Source of the DNA: Rhodospirillaceae bacterium bin65
Lineage (GTDB): Bacteria; Pseudomonadota; Alphaproteobacteria; Bin65
DNA length: 64,000 nt
Assembly: GCA_002238725.1 (NCBI GenBank)
Contig: MPMX01000009.1
Span: 1 to 64,000, forward strand
Reading direction: 5' to 3'
The translations under genes were made by a program, and so were the position numbers. The notes under the pieces were generated by a model. The model was not told the DNA's origin. It saw nothing but the letters and a program-made list of their open reading frames with translations, and did no database searches. Position 1 is the stretch's first letter; each line of letters opens with the position of its first letter. Shown here piece by piece: positions 20,832 through 28,608 of the stretch.

Positions 20832-22091
20832 ATGACGGATGCCGCGCGCGCGACCGCGATCCCACCAGCGGCGTCCCCGGTCTGGCCGGAGGACGGCTAC
20901 ACACACATCCCGTTCGCGCTCTACGACGACCCGGCGATTTACGCGCGCGAGCGCGAACGCATCTTCATGGGGCCGGTCTGGAATTATCTCGCCCTGGAAT
21001 GCGAGATTCCCGAAGCCGGCGACTACAAGGCGACGACGGTCGGCGACATGCCGGTCGTCGTCGTGCGGGCGCGCGACGGCGGGATCAACGCCTTCGAGAA
21101 CCGCTGCGCCCACCGCGGCGCGCAACTGTGCCTGGAGCGCTTCGGCAACGCCCGCGCCTTCACCTGCGTCTACCACGCCTGGACCTACGACGAGGCCGGG
21201 AAGCTGATCGGCGTCGCCTTCGAGAAGGGCGTCAAGGGCGGCGGGGGGATGCCGCCGTCGTTCCGGCGCGGCGACCACAACCTGCGCACGCTCCGGACGG
21301 CGACCCGGGCGGGGCTGGTGTTCGGGACGTTCGACCATGGGGCGCCGGCGCTGGACGATTATCTCGGGCCGGAGATTTGCGGCCGGATCGACCGGGTCTT
21401 GCCCAGGCCGGCAAGGGTGCTCGGCTACAATACCCAGGTCCTGCGCAACAACTGGAAGCTCTACGCCGAGAACGTCAAGGACCCGTACCACGCCAGCATC
21501 CTCCACCTGTTCTTCACCACCTTCCGGGTGAACCGGCTGACCCAGAAGGGCGGCATTATCGTCAGCGAATCCGGCGCCCACCATGTCAGCTATTCGATGC
21601 TCGACGGCGAGGACGCCGACGCCGAATACCGCGCGGCCAAGCTGCGCGCCGACAGCGACGAGTTCGGCCTCAGGGAGCCGGCCCTGCTCGAAGGCCGGGA
21701 CGAGTTCGGCGACGGCATCACCCTGCAGATCCTGTCGGTCTTCCCCGGCCTCGTGCTCCAGCAGATCCGCAACAACCTGGTGGTGCGCCAGATCGTGCCG
21801 ACGGGGCCGGAGGGCGCCGAGGTCGTCTGGACCCATTACGGCTTCGCGGACGACGACGCGGCGCTCACCGAACTGCGCCTGCGCCAGGCCAACATGGTCG
21901 GCCCGGCCGGTTACGTCTCGATGGAGGACGGCGCGGTCGGCGCCTTCATCCAGCGCGCGCTGCCGGGCGCCGGCGGCCGGCGCTCGGTCCTGCTGATGGG
22001 CGGCGAGGATGTCGGCTCCCAGGAGTCGCGGGCGACCGAGACCTCGATCCGCGGCTTCTGGAAGATGTATCGCCGCCTGATGGACCTGTGA
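20832..22091 (+). CDS. Aromatic ring-hydroxylating dioxygenase, Rieske alpha subunit
   Basis: Catalytic subunit of a Rieske non-haem iron oxygenase, 419 residues. The Rieske [2Fe-2S] ligands are Cys92-x-His94 and Cys112-x2-His115. The mononuclear iron site is in LYAENVKDPYHASILHLFF (Asp217, His220, His225). It most resembles the anthranilate/salicylate/terephthalate group; the substrate is probably a carboxylated aromatic. It overlaps the beta subunit by TGATG. The transporter and dehydrogenase downstream support uptake and dihydroxylation of an aromatic acid. No ferredoxin or reductase gene is in the window, so electrons must come from elsewhere. Confidence 0.92.
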   Translation: MTDAARATAIPPAASPVWPEDGYTHIPFALYDDPAIYARERERIFMGPVWNYLALECEIPEAGDYKATTVGDMPVVVVRARDGGINAFENRCAHRGAQLCLERFGNARAFTCVYHAWTYDEAGKLIGVAFEKGVKGGGGMPPSFRRGDHNLRTLRTATRAGLVFGTFDHGAPALDDYLGPEICGRIDRVLPRPARVLGYNTQVLRNNWKLYAENVKDPYHASILHLFFTTFRVNRLTQKGGIIVSESGAHHVSYSMLDGEDADAEYRAAKLRADSDEFGLREPALLEGRDEFGDGITLQILSVFPGLVLQQIRNNLVVRQIVPTGPEGAEVVWTHYGFADDDAALTELRLRQANMVGPAGYVSMEDGAVGAFIQRALPGAGGRRSVLLMGGEDVGSQESRATETSIRGFWKMYRRLMDL

Positions 22092-22606
22092 TGCCCGAGT
22101 CGAAGCCGACGGCAGGCGCGCGCAACGGCCGGGCGATCGCCGAGGTGACGGCCCTGCTGGCCGACTATGCCGCCTGCATCGACGCCGACGACCTCGAAGC
22201 GTGGCCGGATTTCTTCACCGCCGATTGCCACTACAAGATCACCACCGCCTACAACCACGCAAAAGGGCTGCCGGTCGGCCTGATCTACGCCCATAACCGG
22301 GCCATGCTGGAGGACCGGGTGGTCGCGCTGCGCAAGGCCAACGTCTACGAGCCCCAGCGCTACCGCCATATCGTCTCGACGCCGCGCATTACGGGAGGGG
22401 GCGTTACCGGCGGCGATGGCGGCAGGATCGAGGCCGAAACCGGCTTCCTGGTCGTCCGCACCATGCATGACGGGACCCAGGACCTGTTTGCTTCGGGCGT
22501 CTACCTCGACCGCATCGACCTGTCGGGCAACCGGCCGCGTTTCGCAGAGAAGATCGTCGTGCTCGACAGCGACAAGGTCGATACGCTGCTGGCGATCCCG
22601 CTGTAG
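22091..22606 (+). CDS. Aromatic ring-hydroxylating dioxygenase, beta subunit
   Basis: The 171-residue small subunit of the oxygenase, with the cone-shaped NTF2-like fold of the BenB/AndAd group. Conserved features are the N-terminal helix ending DYAACIDADDLEAWPDFFT, then CHYKITT, the RYRHIVSTPRI strand and EAETGFLVVRTMHDGTQDLF. It supports trimer assembly rather than catalysis. Its ATG overlaps the alpha-subunit stop, so the two are made in a fixed ratio. Confidence 0.92.
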   Translation: MPESKPTAGARNGRAIAEVTALLADYAACIDADDLEAWPDFFTADCHYKITTAYNHAKGLPVGLIYAHNRAMLEDRVVALRKANVYEPQRYRHIVSTPRITGGGVTGGDGGRIEAETGFLVVRTMHDGTQDLFASGVYLDRIDLSGNRPRFAEKIVVLDSDKVDTLLAIPL

Positions 22607-22612
22607 GCTCCG

Positions 22613-23608
22613 TTGAGCGCGCCGCCATCCGGTCTGCCTGTCATCGCGGTACCCGTCGGCGATCCGAACGGCATCGGCCCGGAAGTCGCGCTGAAAAGTG
22701 CCGTTTCTTCCGATGTTCTGAAAATTCTGAAACCGGTGCTGGTTGCGGATTCGGCGGTCATCGAAGCGACCGCCGTACGGTACGGTATGGAAGGCAGGCT
22801 GGCGGAGCTCCTGGCCGGGGGCGAGGTTGCCGTGTCGCCGGTCGCGGCGCTGGAGCGCGCGCCGGAGCCGGGCGCGGTGGCGGCCGGGGCCGGCGCCGCC
22901 GCCGTCGCCTACGCCCGCGCGGCGATCCGGCTGGCCGAGGCGGGCGGGGCGGACGCCGTCGTCGCCGGGCCGCACAACGAGACCGCCGTCGCGCTGGCCG
23001 GCATTCCGTTCCGGGGCTATCCGCAGCTTCTGGCCGAAACGACTGGAACCGACCCCGACGACGTGTTCCTGATGCTGGCGACGCCGCGCTTCCGCATCGT
23101 CCACGCGACGCTGCATGTCGGCCTGCGGCAGGCGCTCGACAGCCTGACGATGGGGCGGGTTTTGAGCGCCCTGCGCGCCGCCCATACAGCCCTGTGCCGC
23201 ATGGGGATCGCGCGCCCGCAGATCGCGGTTTGCGGCATCGATCCCCATGCCGGCGAGGGCGGGCTGTTCGGCACGGACGACGAAACCGTCACCGCGCCGG
23301 CGGTCGTCCGGGCCTGCAACGAAGGGATCGCGGCGGACGGGCCGCGGGGCGCCGACCTGCTGCTGCAGGAGAACGCCCACGACGCCTATATCGCCATGTA
23401 TCACGACCAGGGGCATATCCCGGCCAAGCTGGACGGGCGGGGCAGGGCGCTCGGCCTCTCGATCGGCGCGCCCGTCCTGTTCGCCACCGTCGCCCACGGC
23501 AGCGCCCACGACATCGCCGGCACCGGCCGCGCCGATCCGGCGCCGTTCGCCGGTGCGCTGATCCGCATGGCGGGCCTTCTCGGCGGTCGCGAAACCGCGG
23601 CGGGGTAG
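22613..23608 (+). CDS. PdxA-family dehydrogenase, probable cis-dihydrodiol dehydrogenase (TphB-like)
   Basis: A 331-residue member of the PdxA family of NAD-dependent metal-requiring dehydrogenases. Visible motifs are VGDPNGIGPEVALK, VAGPHNETAVALAG (PdxA normally has PINK), CGIDPHAGEGGLFG and AMYHDQGHIPAKL, with the metal-binding His and Asp. PdxA itself makes vitamin B6, but the same family includes TphB, which rearomatises the dihydrodiol made by terephthalate dioxygenase. Its place 6 bp after a Rieske alpha/beta pair favours that role. The start is a TTG at 22613, after a weak ribosome site. Confidence 0.82.
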   Translation: MSAPPSGLPVIAVPVGDPNGIGPEVALKSAVSSDVLKILKPVLVADSAVIEATAVRYGMEGRLAELLAGGEVAVSPVAALERAPEPGAVAAGAGAAAVAYARAAIRLAEAGGADAVVAGPHNETAVALAGIPFRGYPQLLAETTGTDPDDVFLMLATPRFRIVHATLHVGLRQALDSLTMGRVLSALRAAHTALCRMGIARPQIAVCGIDPHAGEGGLFGTDDETVTAPAVVRACNEGIAADGPRGADLLLQENAHDAYIAMYHDQGHIPAKLDGRGRALGLSIGAPVLFATVAHGSAHDIAGTGRADPAPFAGALIRMAGLLGGRETAAG

Positions 23609-23667
23609 GGAAGCAGCTTGGGCGGTCGCGGATCCTTCAATCGGCTGGCAAAACAATACTCCGCTTT

Positions 23668-23798
23668 GCCACCCCGGACGGAGCGCAGCGACGATCCGGG
23701 GACCAGGGCCTGCCCTGAGCGTGTCGAAGGGGCCGCGCGCGCAGGCCGTGCCGGTGGCCCTGGACCCCGGCTCTCCCTCCGGTCGGCCGGGGTGGCAA
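23668..23798. repeat. Dispersed GC-rich intergenic element, long form copy 2
   Basis: A 131-bp copy from GCCACCCCGGACGGAGCG to GGCCGGGGTGGCAA. It matches the element at 20543-20675 over most of its length, including CCTGCCCTGAGCGTGTCGAA. A REP-like palindrome follows 37 bp later, so two repeat families lie together in this gap. Confidence 0.85.
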
Positions 23799-23835
23799 TT
23801 CGGTATTGTGGCGAAGATTGCGCGTCCGGCCGCCA

Positions 23836-23864
23836 TCGTAGGGGAGGGTTTGAAACCCTCCCCT
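23836..23864. repeat. REP-like intergenic palindrome, copy B
   Basis: A 29-bp palindrome with 14-bp arms GTAGGGGAGGGTTT and AAACCCTCCCCTAC around one G. Identical to copy C at 31558-31586. Confidence 0.9.
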
Positions 23865-23981
23865 ACGGCATACAATCCATGCACGATATCCACGCACGGA
23901 ATTCCGCAGGGCTTGCAGTTCTGTGCCCCCGGCGGTTAAGGCTGCGCCGTAAACGCTCGGCGGCCGGAGGGAAAGCGCGGG

Positions 23982-25013
23982 ATGTTTCCGAAGAACTGCT
24001 GGTACGTTGCCGCCTGGGACCATGAGGTCCGGCGGCTGCACCCGATGCGCCGCCTCCTGCTCGGCGCGCCCGTGGTGCTGTACCGGGCGTCGGACGGCGC
24101 GCCGGTCGCGCTGGAGGACCGCTGCTGCCACCGCCACGCCCAGCTGTCGCGCGGCCGGGTCCGCGGCGACGAGATCGAATGCGCCTATCACGGCCTGCGC
24201 TTCGCGCCCGACGGCGCCTGCGTCCACATCCCGAGCCAGACGGAGATCCCGCCGTCGGCGCGGGTGCGCAGCTACCCGGTCGCCGAGAAATACCACTGGA
24301 TCTGGATCTGGCCGGGCGATCCGGCGCTCGCCGACGAGAGCGCCATTCCGGATTTCGGCGTCATGGACCATCCGGACTGGACCTGGCGCGGCGAGACCCT
24401 GTCGGTCGCCGGCAACGCCATGCTCGTCATCGAGAATCTGATGGACCTCAGCCATCTGCCCGCCCTGCACCGGACGACGCTGGCCGACACGGCAATTCCC
24501 GAAAACGACATCCCGGTCGAATACCGGATCGACGGCGACGCGATCCGGGTCGACCGCTGGGTGCTCGACACGCCGGTGCCGCCCTATTTCCGGCTGCTCG
24601 CCGATTTCGGCCGGGATGCGCGGGTCGACCGCTGGATGAACACGATCTTCACGCCGCCGGCCTTCGTGCGCATCGACATCGGCGCCGCCGAGGCCGGCTC
24701 CGGCGCGCGCGAGGGCGACCGCAGCAAAGCCGTCACGACCTGGAACCTCAATGCGATCACGCCGGAGACGGAGAGCCGTTCGCACTATTTCTGGGCCCAG
24801 GCGCAGGATTTCGCCGGCGACGACCCGAGCGTCAGCGAGCTCGATTTCGCCCTGGTCCACAAGGCGTTCCAGGAGGACCTCGCGGTGATCGCCGGCCAGC
24901 AGGAGAATATCGGCCTCGACCCGGCCGCCCCGCGCCTCGACCTCGCCGCCGACCGCGCCGGCGTCCAGGCCCGCCGCATCGTCGAGCGGATGGCGCGGGC
25001 GGAAGCCGGATAG
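23982..25013 (+). CDS. VanA-like Rieske aromatic oxygenase/O-demethylase
   Basis: A 343-residue Rieske oxygenase of the vanillate-demethylase (VanA) type, which works without a beta subunit. Rieske ligands are Cys48, His50, Cys67 and His70 (DRCCHRHAQLSRG and ECAYHGLRF). The catalytic iron motif is ENLMDLSHLPALH. It starts MFPKNCWYVAAWDHEV, the standard VanA N-terminus. It would remove a methyl group from a methoxy-aromatic acid or hydroxylate a related ring, possibly feeding the upstream dioxygenase. A VanB-type reductase is missing here. Confidence 0.9.
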   Translation: MFPKNCWYVAAWDHEVRRLHPMRRLLLGAPVVLYRASDGAPVALEDRCCHRHAQLSRGRVRGDEIECAYHGLRFAPDGACVHIPSQTEIPPSARVRSYPVAEKYHWIWIWPGDPALADESAIPDFGVMDHPDWTWRGETLSVAGNAMLVIENLMDLSHLPALHRTTLADTAIPENDIPVEYRIDGDAIRVDRWVLDTPVPPYFRLLADFGRDARVDRWMNTIFTPPAFVRIDIGAAEAGSGAREGDRSKAVTTWNLNAITPETESRSHYFWAQAQDFAGDDPSVSELDFALVHKAFQEDLAVIAGQQENIGLDPAAPRLDLAADRAGVQARRIVERMARAEAG

Positions 25014-25203
25014 CCGCGCCGGGAACCCTGCAGCCGTGCCGAATCCGCCGCGATCCGTTGATAGGGACTATGCATTGAGGTATGACGCGAGCCTCGTGAA
25101 CCTGGGCAAAGAATGAACCTTGCGGCGATTCGGCAAGACGCAAAGCCGGCTTGTCGCTTCAAAACCGTTCGGTCGACGTGACCGGATCAATGGAGGAAAT
25201 TTA

Positions 25204-26160
25204 ATGCGTATGCTGACGAAAATTGCGGCGTCTGCTGTCTTGCTTGCCGCGCTTGCCGCCGCTCCGGCGCAGGCCGCCGGCTGGAAACCGACCGGCCCGA
25301 TCACGCTTTCGGTCGCCTTCGGCGCCGGCGGCATCACGGACACGCTCGCCCGCCTTCTCGCCGACCAGATGAAGAAGGACACCGGTTGGAACATCGTGGT
25401 CAAGAACCGGCCGGGCGGCGGCGGAGTCGCCATGCTCGCCGGTCTGTCCCGCGCCAAGCCGGACGGCCTGAACATCGGCATCGCCGTGAACATGCCGATC
25501 GTCATGCAGCTGATCGTCCGTCCGGCGAAAATTCCGTTCCGGATCAAGGATTTCGATTATCTCGGCACGGTGGTCTGGGCCCAGCTGGCGATCATCGCGC
25601 TCAAGAATGCGCCCTACAGCGATATGGAAGGCCTCATCGCGTATGCCAAAAAATCCGGCAAGCCGCTGACCGTCGCCCACGACACCAAGCCGCAAGCGAT
25701 GATCATGAACGCCATCGCGCGGGCCGCCGGCATCAAGGCGAAAATGGTGCCGCACAAGAGCGGCGCCGAACAGATGCAATCCCTGCTGGGCGGCCATGTC
25801 GACCTGGCGTTCGGCGGCGGTGCGCACATCCCCTACTACAAGGCCGGCAAGATCACCGCGATCGCCTCGGTCAACCAGAGGCGTCACGGCTATGCGCCGG
25901 ACATGCGGACGCTGATCGAGCAGGGCCTGAACTACTACGTCGATCCCTTCTTCTATATCTCCGCGCCGAAAGGCCTGAAGCCCGAAGCGCGCGCGGCGTT
26001 GTCCAATGCGGTCAAGGCGGCGGTCAATTCGGAGAAGATGACCAAGTTTCTCGCCAATACGATGAAAACCGCTCCGACGGACCTCGGGCCGGCCGACACC
26101 GAAAAAATGATGTACGGCACCCGCAAGACGATCAAGGTTCTGCTGGAGTCGACCAAATAG
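25204..26160 (+). CDS. tctC: TctC/BugT-family periplasmic solute-binding protein
   Basis: A 318-residue substrate-binding protein of the tripartite tricarboxylate transporter (TTT) family. A signal peptide (MRMLTKIAASAVLLAALAAA, cleaved near AQA) precedes the mature protein. The Bug fold shows GPITLSVAFGAGGITDTLARLLA and NRPGGGGVAMLAGLSRAKPDG. In terephthalate and related aromatic-acid operons the binding protein (TphC) belongs to this family, which fits the oxygenases upstream. Start at ATG 25204 after GGAGGAAATTTA. It forms an operon with tctB and tctA. Confidence 0.93.
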   Translation: MRMLTKIAASAVLLAALAAAPAQAAGWKPTGPITLSVAFGAGGITDTLARLLADQMKKDTGWNIVVKNRPGGGGVAMLAGLSRAKPDGLNIGIAVNMPIVMQLIVRPAKIPFRIKDFDYLGTVVWAQLAIIALKNAPYSDMEGLIAYAKKSGKPLTVAHDTKPQAMIMNAIARAAGIKAKMVPHKSGAEQMQSLLGGHVDLAFGGGAHIPYYKAGKITAIASVNQRRHGYAPDMRTLIEQGLNYYVDPFFYISAPKGLKPEARAALSNAVKAAVNSEKMTKFLANTMKTAPTDLGPADTEKMMYGTRKTIKVLLESTK

Positions 26161-26190
26161 CCCGGCCGGTGGCCGGCCCAGCCAGGCCTC

Positions 26191-26607
26191 ATGCCGTCGC
26201 TCAACCGCCTGACAGGAGTCGCCTGCGCCCTTGCCGGCCTCTGCCTGCTGCTGGTCGTTATCCCGGACCAGGTTGAAGCGATCGAAGACAGCGGGGTACA
26301 GCCGGCCACCGTCCCCACGGCAGTTGCCTGGGTCCTGATGGTGGCCGGCACCTTTCACGCCCTGTTCCCGACCGGGGACACGCCCCTGGACGTCCCGGAA
26401 GCCCTGCGGGCCGGCCTGTTCCTGGCGATCGTCGGGGGCGGCGTCTATCTGATGTCCGAAATCGGCTTCCTGTATGTCGCGCCCGGCCTGGTTCTGGCGA
26501 TCATGCTGGTCATGGGCGAGCGGCGCTGGTTCGTCCTGTGGACCGCGGCCCTGCCGGTCGGCATCTGGGCGATTCTCGATCTCTGGCTCAATCGGCCCCT
26601 ACCGTGA
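26191..26607 (+). CDS. tctB: TctB-family small membrane subunit
   Basis: The small membrane component of the TTT transporter, 138 residues, with four predicted hydrophobic segments: residues about 8-25, 42-60, 72-88 and 95-130. Sequence is poorly conserved in this family; the assignment rests on the membrane pattern and its place between tctC and tctA. Confidence 0.85.
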   Translation: MPSLNRLTGVACALAGLCLLLVVIPDQVEAIEDSGVQPATVPTAVAWVLMVAGTFHALFPTGDTPLDVPEALRAGLFLAIVGGGVYLMSEIGFLYVAPGLVLAIMLVMGERRWFVLWTAALPVGIWAILDLWLNRPLP

Positions 26608-26619
26608 CGACGCTGCCGG

Positions 26620-28128
26620 ATGTTTGATATTGCAACCGTACTGGCCGGGCTCGGCGACGCCATCACGCCCGTCAACATTCTGTTTGTGGTACTCGGCGTT
26701 GTGGTCGGCCAGTTCGTCGGCGCGGTCCCCGGCATCGGCCCGGTCATCACCATCGCGCTCGCGATCCCGTTCACCTTCGCGCTCAGCCCGCTGTCCGGCA
26801 TCGCCTTCCTGGTCGGGATCAACAAGGGCGGCCTGGTCGGCGGCGCCATTCCGGCGATCCTGATCAATACGCCGGGAACGCCCGACGCCGCCGCAACCGC
26901 GCTGGACGGCTATCCGCTCGCCCGGAAAGGCAAGCCGCTGAAGGCGGCGAAGATGGCGCTCTATTCGTCGGTCACCGGCGATACGTTCAGCGACATCGTG
27001 CTGATCACGGTATCGCCGCCGCTGGCCCTGGTCGCTCTGATGATGGGACCGATCGAGATCGTCTGCCTGCTGATTTTCGCCTTCGCCGTCATTGCCGGCC
27101 TGATCGGCAAGTCGCTGGCGAAAGGGATCGTCGCGGCAGCGCTCGGCCTGCTCTGCGCCTCTATCGGACTGGATCCGGAGCATTCGAGTCCGCGTTTCAT
27201 TTTCGGCGTGCCGGACCTGTTCGACGGCCTGCCGATCGCATCGGTCGCCATCGGCATGCTGGCCGCCGCAGAAATCTTCCGCCGGCTCGCCGCCAGACGA
27301 AAGAAGATCGCGGCCGCGATCACTTTCGACCCGGACCAGCCGCGCGAGGACAGGCGGGTGAGTTGGGCGGAATACTGGGGCTGCCGCTTCACCATCGCCC
27401 GCGGCGCGGTGATCGGCACGCTGCTGGGCGCTGCGCCGGGCATCGGCACAACGGCAGCCTCCTTCATGAGCTATGCCTCGGCCAAGCAGACGAGCCGGGA
27501 GCCGGAGACCTTCGGCAAGGGCAACATCCACGGCATCGCGGCGACCGAATCGGCCAATTCCGCGGTCATGGGCGCCAACATGATCCCGATGCTGACGCTC
27601 GGCATTCCCGGCAGCGTTTCCGCCGCGCTCATCATCGGCGCCCTGATCATTCACGGCATCCAGCCCGGCCCGCTGCTGTTCGAACAGCAGGCGCGGCTGA
27701 TCTACGGCCTGTTCGGCGCCATGATCATGGCCAACTTCTGCAATTTCTGGATCGGTCTGCTCGGCCTTCGCCTGTGGGCCTTCGTGATCCGGGCGCCGGA
27801 ATCGGTGATATTCTCGTCCGCCATCGTGCTGTGCATCGTCGGCGTCTATCTGTCGACCGGCACCCTGTTCGGGGTCGTCGTCATGCTGGTCTTCGCCGCG
27901 ATCGGCTACGCGATGACGTCGTTCGGATATTCGGTCGTGATCTTCATTATCGCCTTCTTCCTCGGCAACCGTTTCGAACTGTCGCTCAACCAGTCCCTGA
28001 CCCTGATCGACGGCGATTTTTCCGTGATGCTCGATCATCCGGTGGCGCTCGCCCTGCTGGCGCTCGCGGTCCTGACCGCCTGGTGGCTGAGCCGAAAGCG
28101 CAGTTCGGCGAACGATCCGCCCACCTAA
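26620..28128 (+). CDS. tctA: TctA-family large membrane subunit
   Basis: The 502-residue, multi-spanning channel subunit of the TTT transporter, energised by cation gradients. It carries the TctA hallmarks QFVGAVPGIGPVITIALAIP and GGAIPAILINTPGTPDAAAT near the N-terminus. The inverted-repeat counterpart GTLLGAAPGIGTTAASFMSY lies near the middle. Twelve bases separate it from tctB. Together with TctC it probably imports the aromatic acid handled by this cluster. Confidence 0.95.
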   Translation: MFDIATVLAGLGDAITPVNILFVVLGVVVGQFVGAVPGIGPVITIALAIPFTFALSPLSGIAFLVGINKGGLVGGAIPAILINTPGTPDAAATALDGYPLARKGKPLKAAKMALYSSVTGDTFSDIVLITVSPPLALVALMMGPIEIVCLLIFAFAVIAGLIGKSLAKGIVAAALGLLCASIGLDPEHSSPRFIFGVPDLFDGLPIASVAIGMLAAAEIFRRLAARRKKIAAAITFDPDQPREDRRVSWAEYWGCRFTIARGAVIGTLLGAAPGIGTTAASFMSYASAKQTSREPETFGKGNIHGIAATESANSAVMGANMIPMLTLGIPGSVSAALIIGALIIHGIQPGPLLFEQQARLIYGLFGAMIMANFCNFWIGLLGLRLWAFVIRAPESVIFSSAIVLCIVGVYLSTGTLFGVVVMLVFAAIGYAMTSFGYSVVIFIIAFFLGNRFELSLNQSLTLIDGDFSVMLDHPVALALLALAVLTAWWLSRKRSSANDPPT

Positions 28129-28146
28129 CCGTCCGGGAAACCCACC

Positions 28147-28575
28147 ATGACGCAAACCTACGAAGGCGCCTGCCACTGCGGAAAGGTCCGCTTCGAGGTC
28201 ACCGCCGACATCGACCATGTCCGGGTCTGCGATTGCTCGATCTGCCGGGTGCGCGGCGCGCTCATCCACCGCGCACCGGAGGAGGCGGTCAGGATTCACA
28301 CGCCGCTCTCAGAATTGAGCCTCTACCAGTGGGGCTCTTACACGGGGCGGGACTATTTCTGCCCGGTCTGCGGAATCCTGCCGTTCCGCCGGACCAGCAT
28401 GCCGACGCAAGGCGAAGTCGACACGGGGTCGGTGCCGTTCGACGGCTGGGCGGTCAATACCCGCTGCCTGAAGGATTTCGACATTTTCGCGGCGCCGCAG
28501 AAACGGATCTACCGGTCCGTGCCCGATGTCGCCGACATTCTGCCCGATAGCCGCAATATCCGGGACTTCAAATAG
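28147..28575 (+). CDS. GFA/CENP-V-fold zinc protein
   Basis: A 142-residue GFA-family protein. Zinc ligands lie in GACHCGKVRFEV, VCDCSICRVRG and FCPVCGILPFRR, the full cysteine set. The family is named for glutathione-dependent formaldehyde activation, but that activity is disputed. If the VanA-like enzyme demethylates, formaldehyde would be made, so a formaldehyde-handling role would make sense here; this is inference. It follows tctA by 18 bp. Confidence 0.85.
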   Translation: MTQTYEGACHCGKVRFEVTADIDHVRVCDCSICRVRGALIHRAPEEAVRIHTPLSELSLYQWGSYTGRDYFCPVCGILPFRRTSMPTQGEVDTGSVPFDGWAVNTRCLKDFDIFAAPQKRIYRSVPDVADILPDSRNIRDFK

Positions 28576-28608
28576 TTTTCGACGGAAGGACCGTCGCGTC
28601 GACCCGGC

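Noticed and set aside
22613-23608. Plain vitamin B6 gene pdxA
   Set aside because: Family fits, but its position 6 bp after Rieske subunits favours a TphB-like dihydrodiol dehydrogenase; the B6 role cannot be fully excluded.
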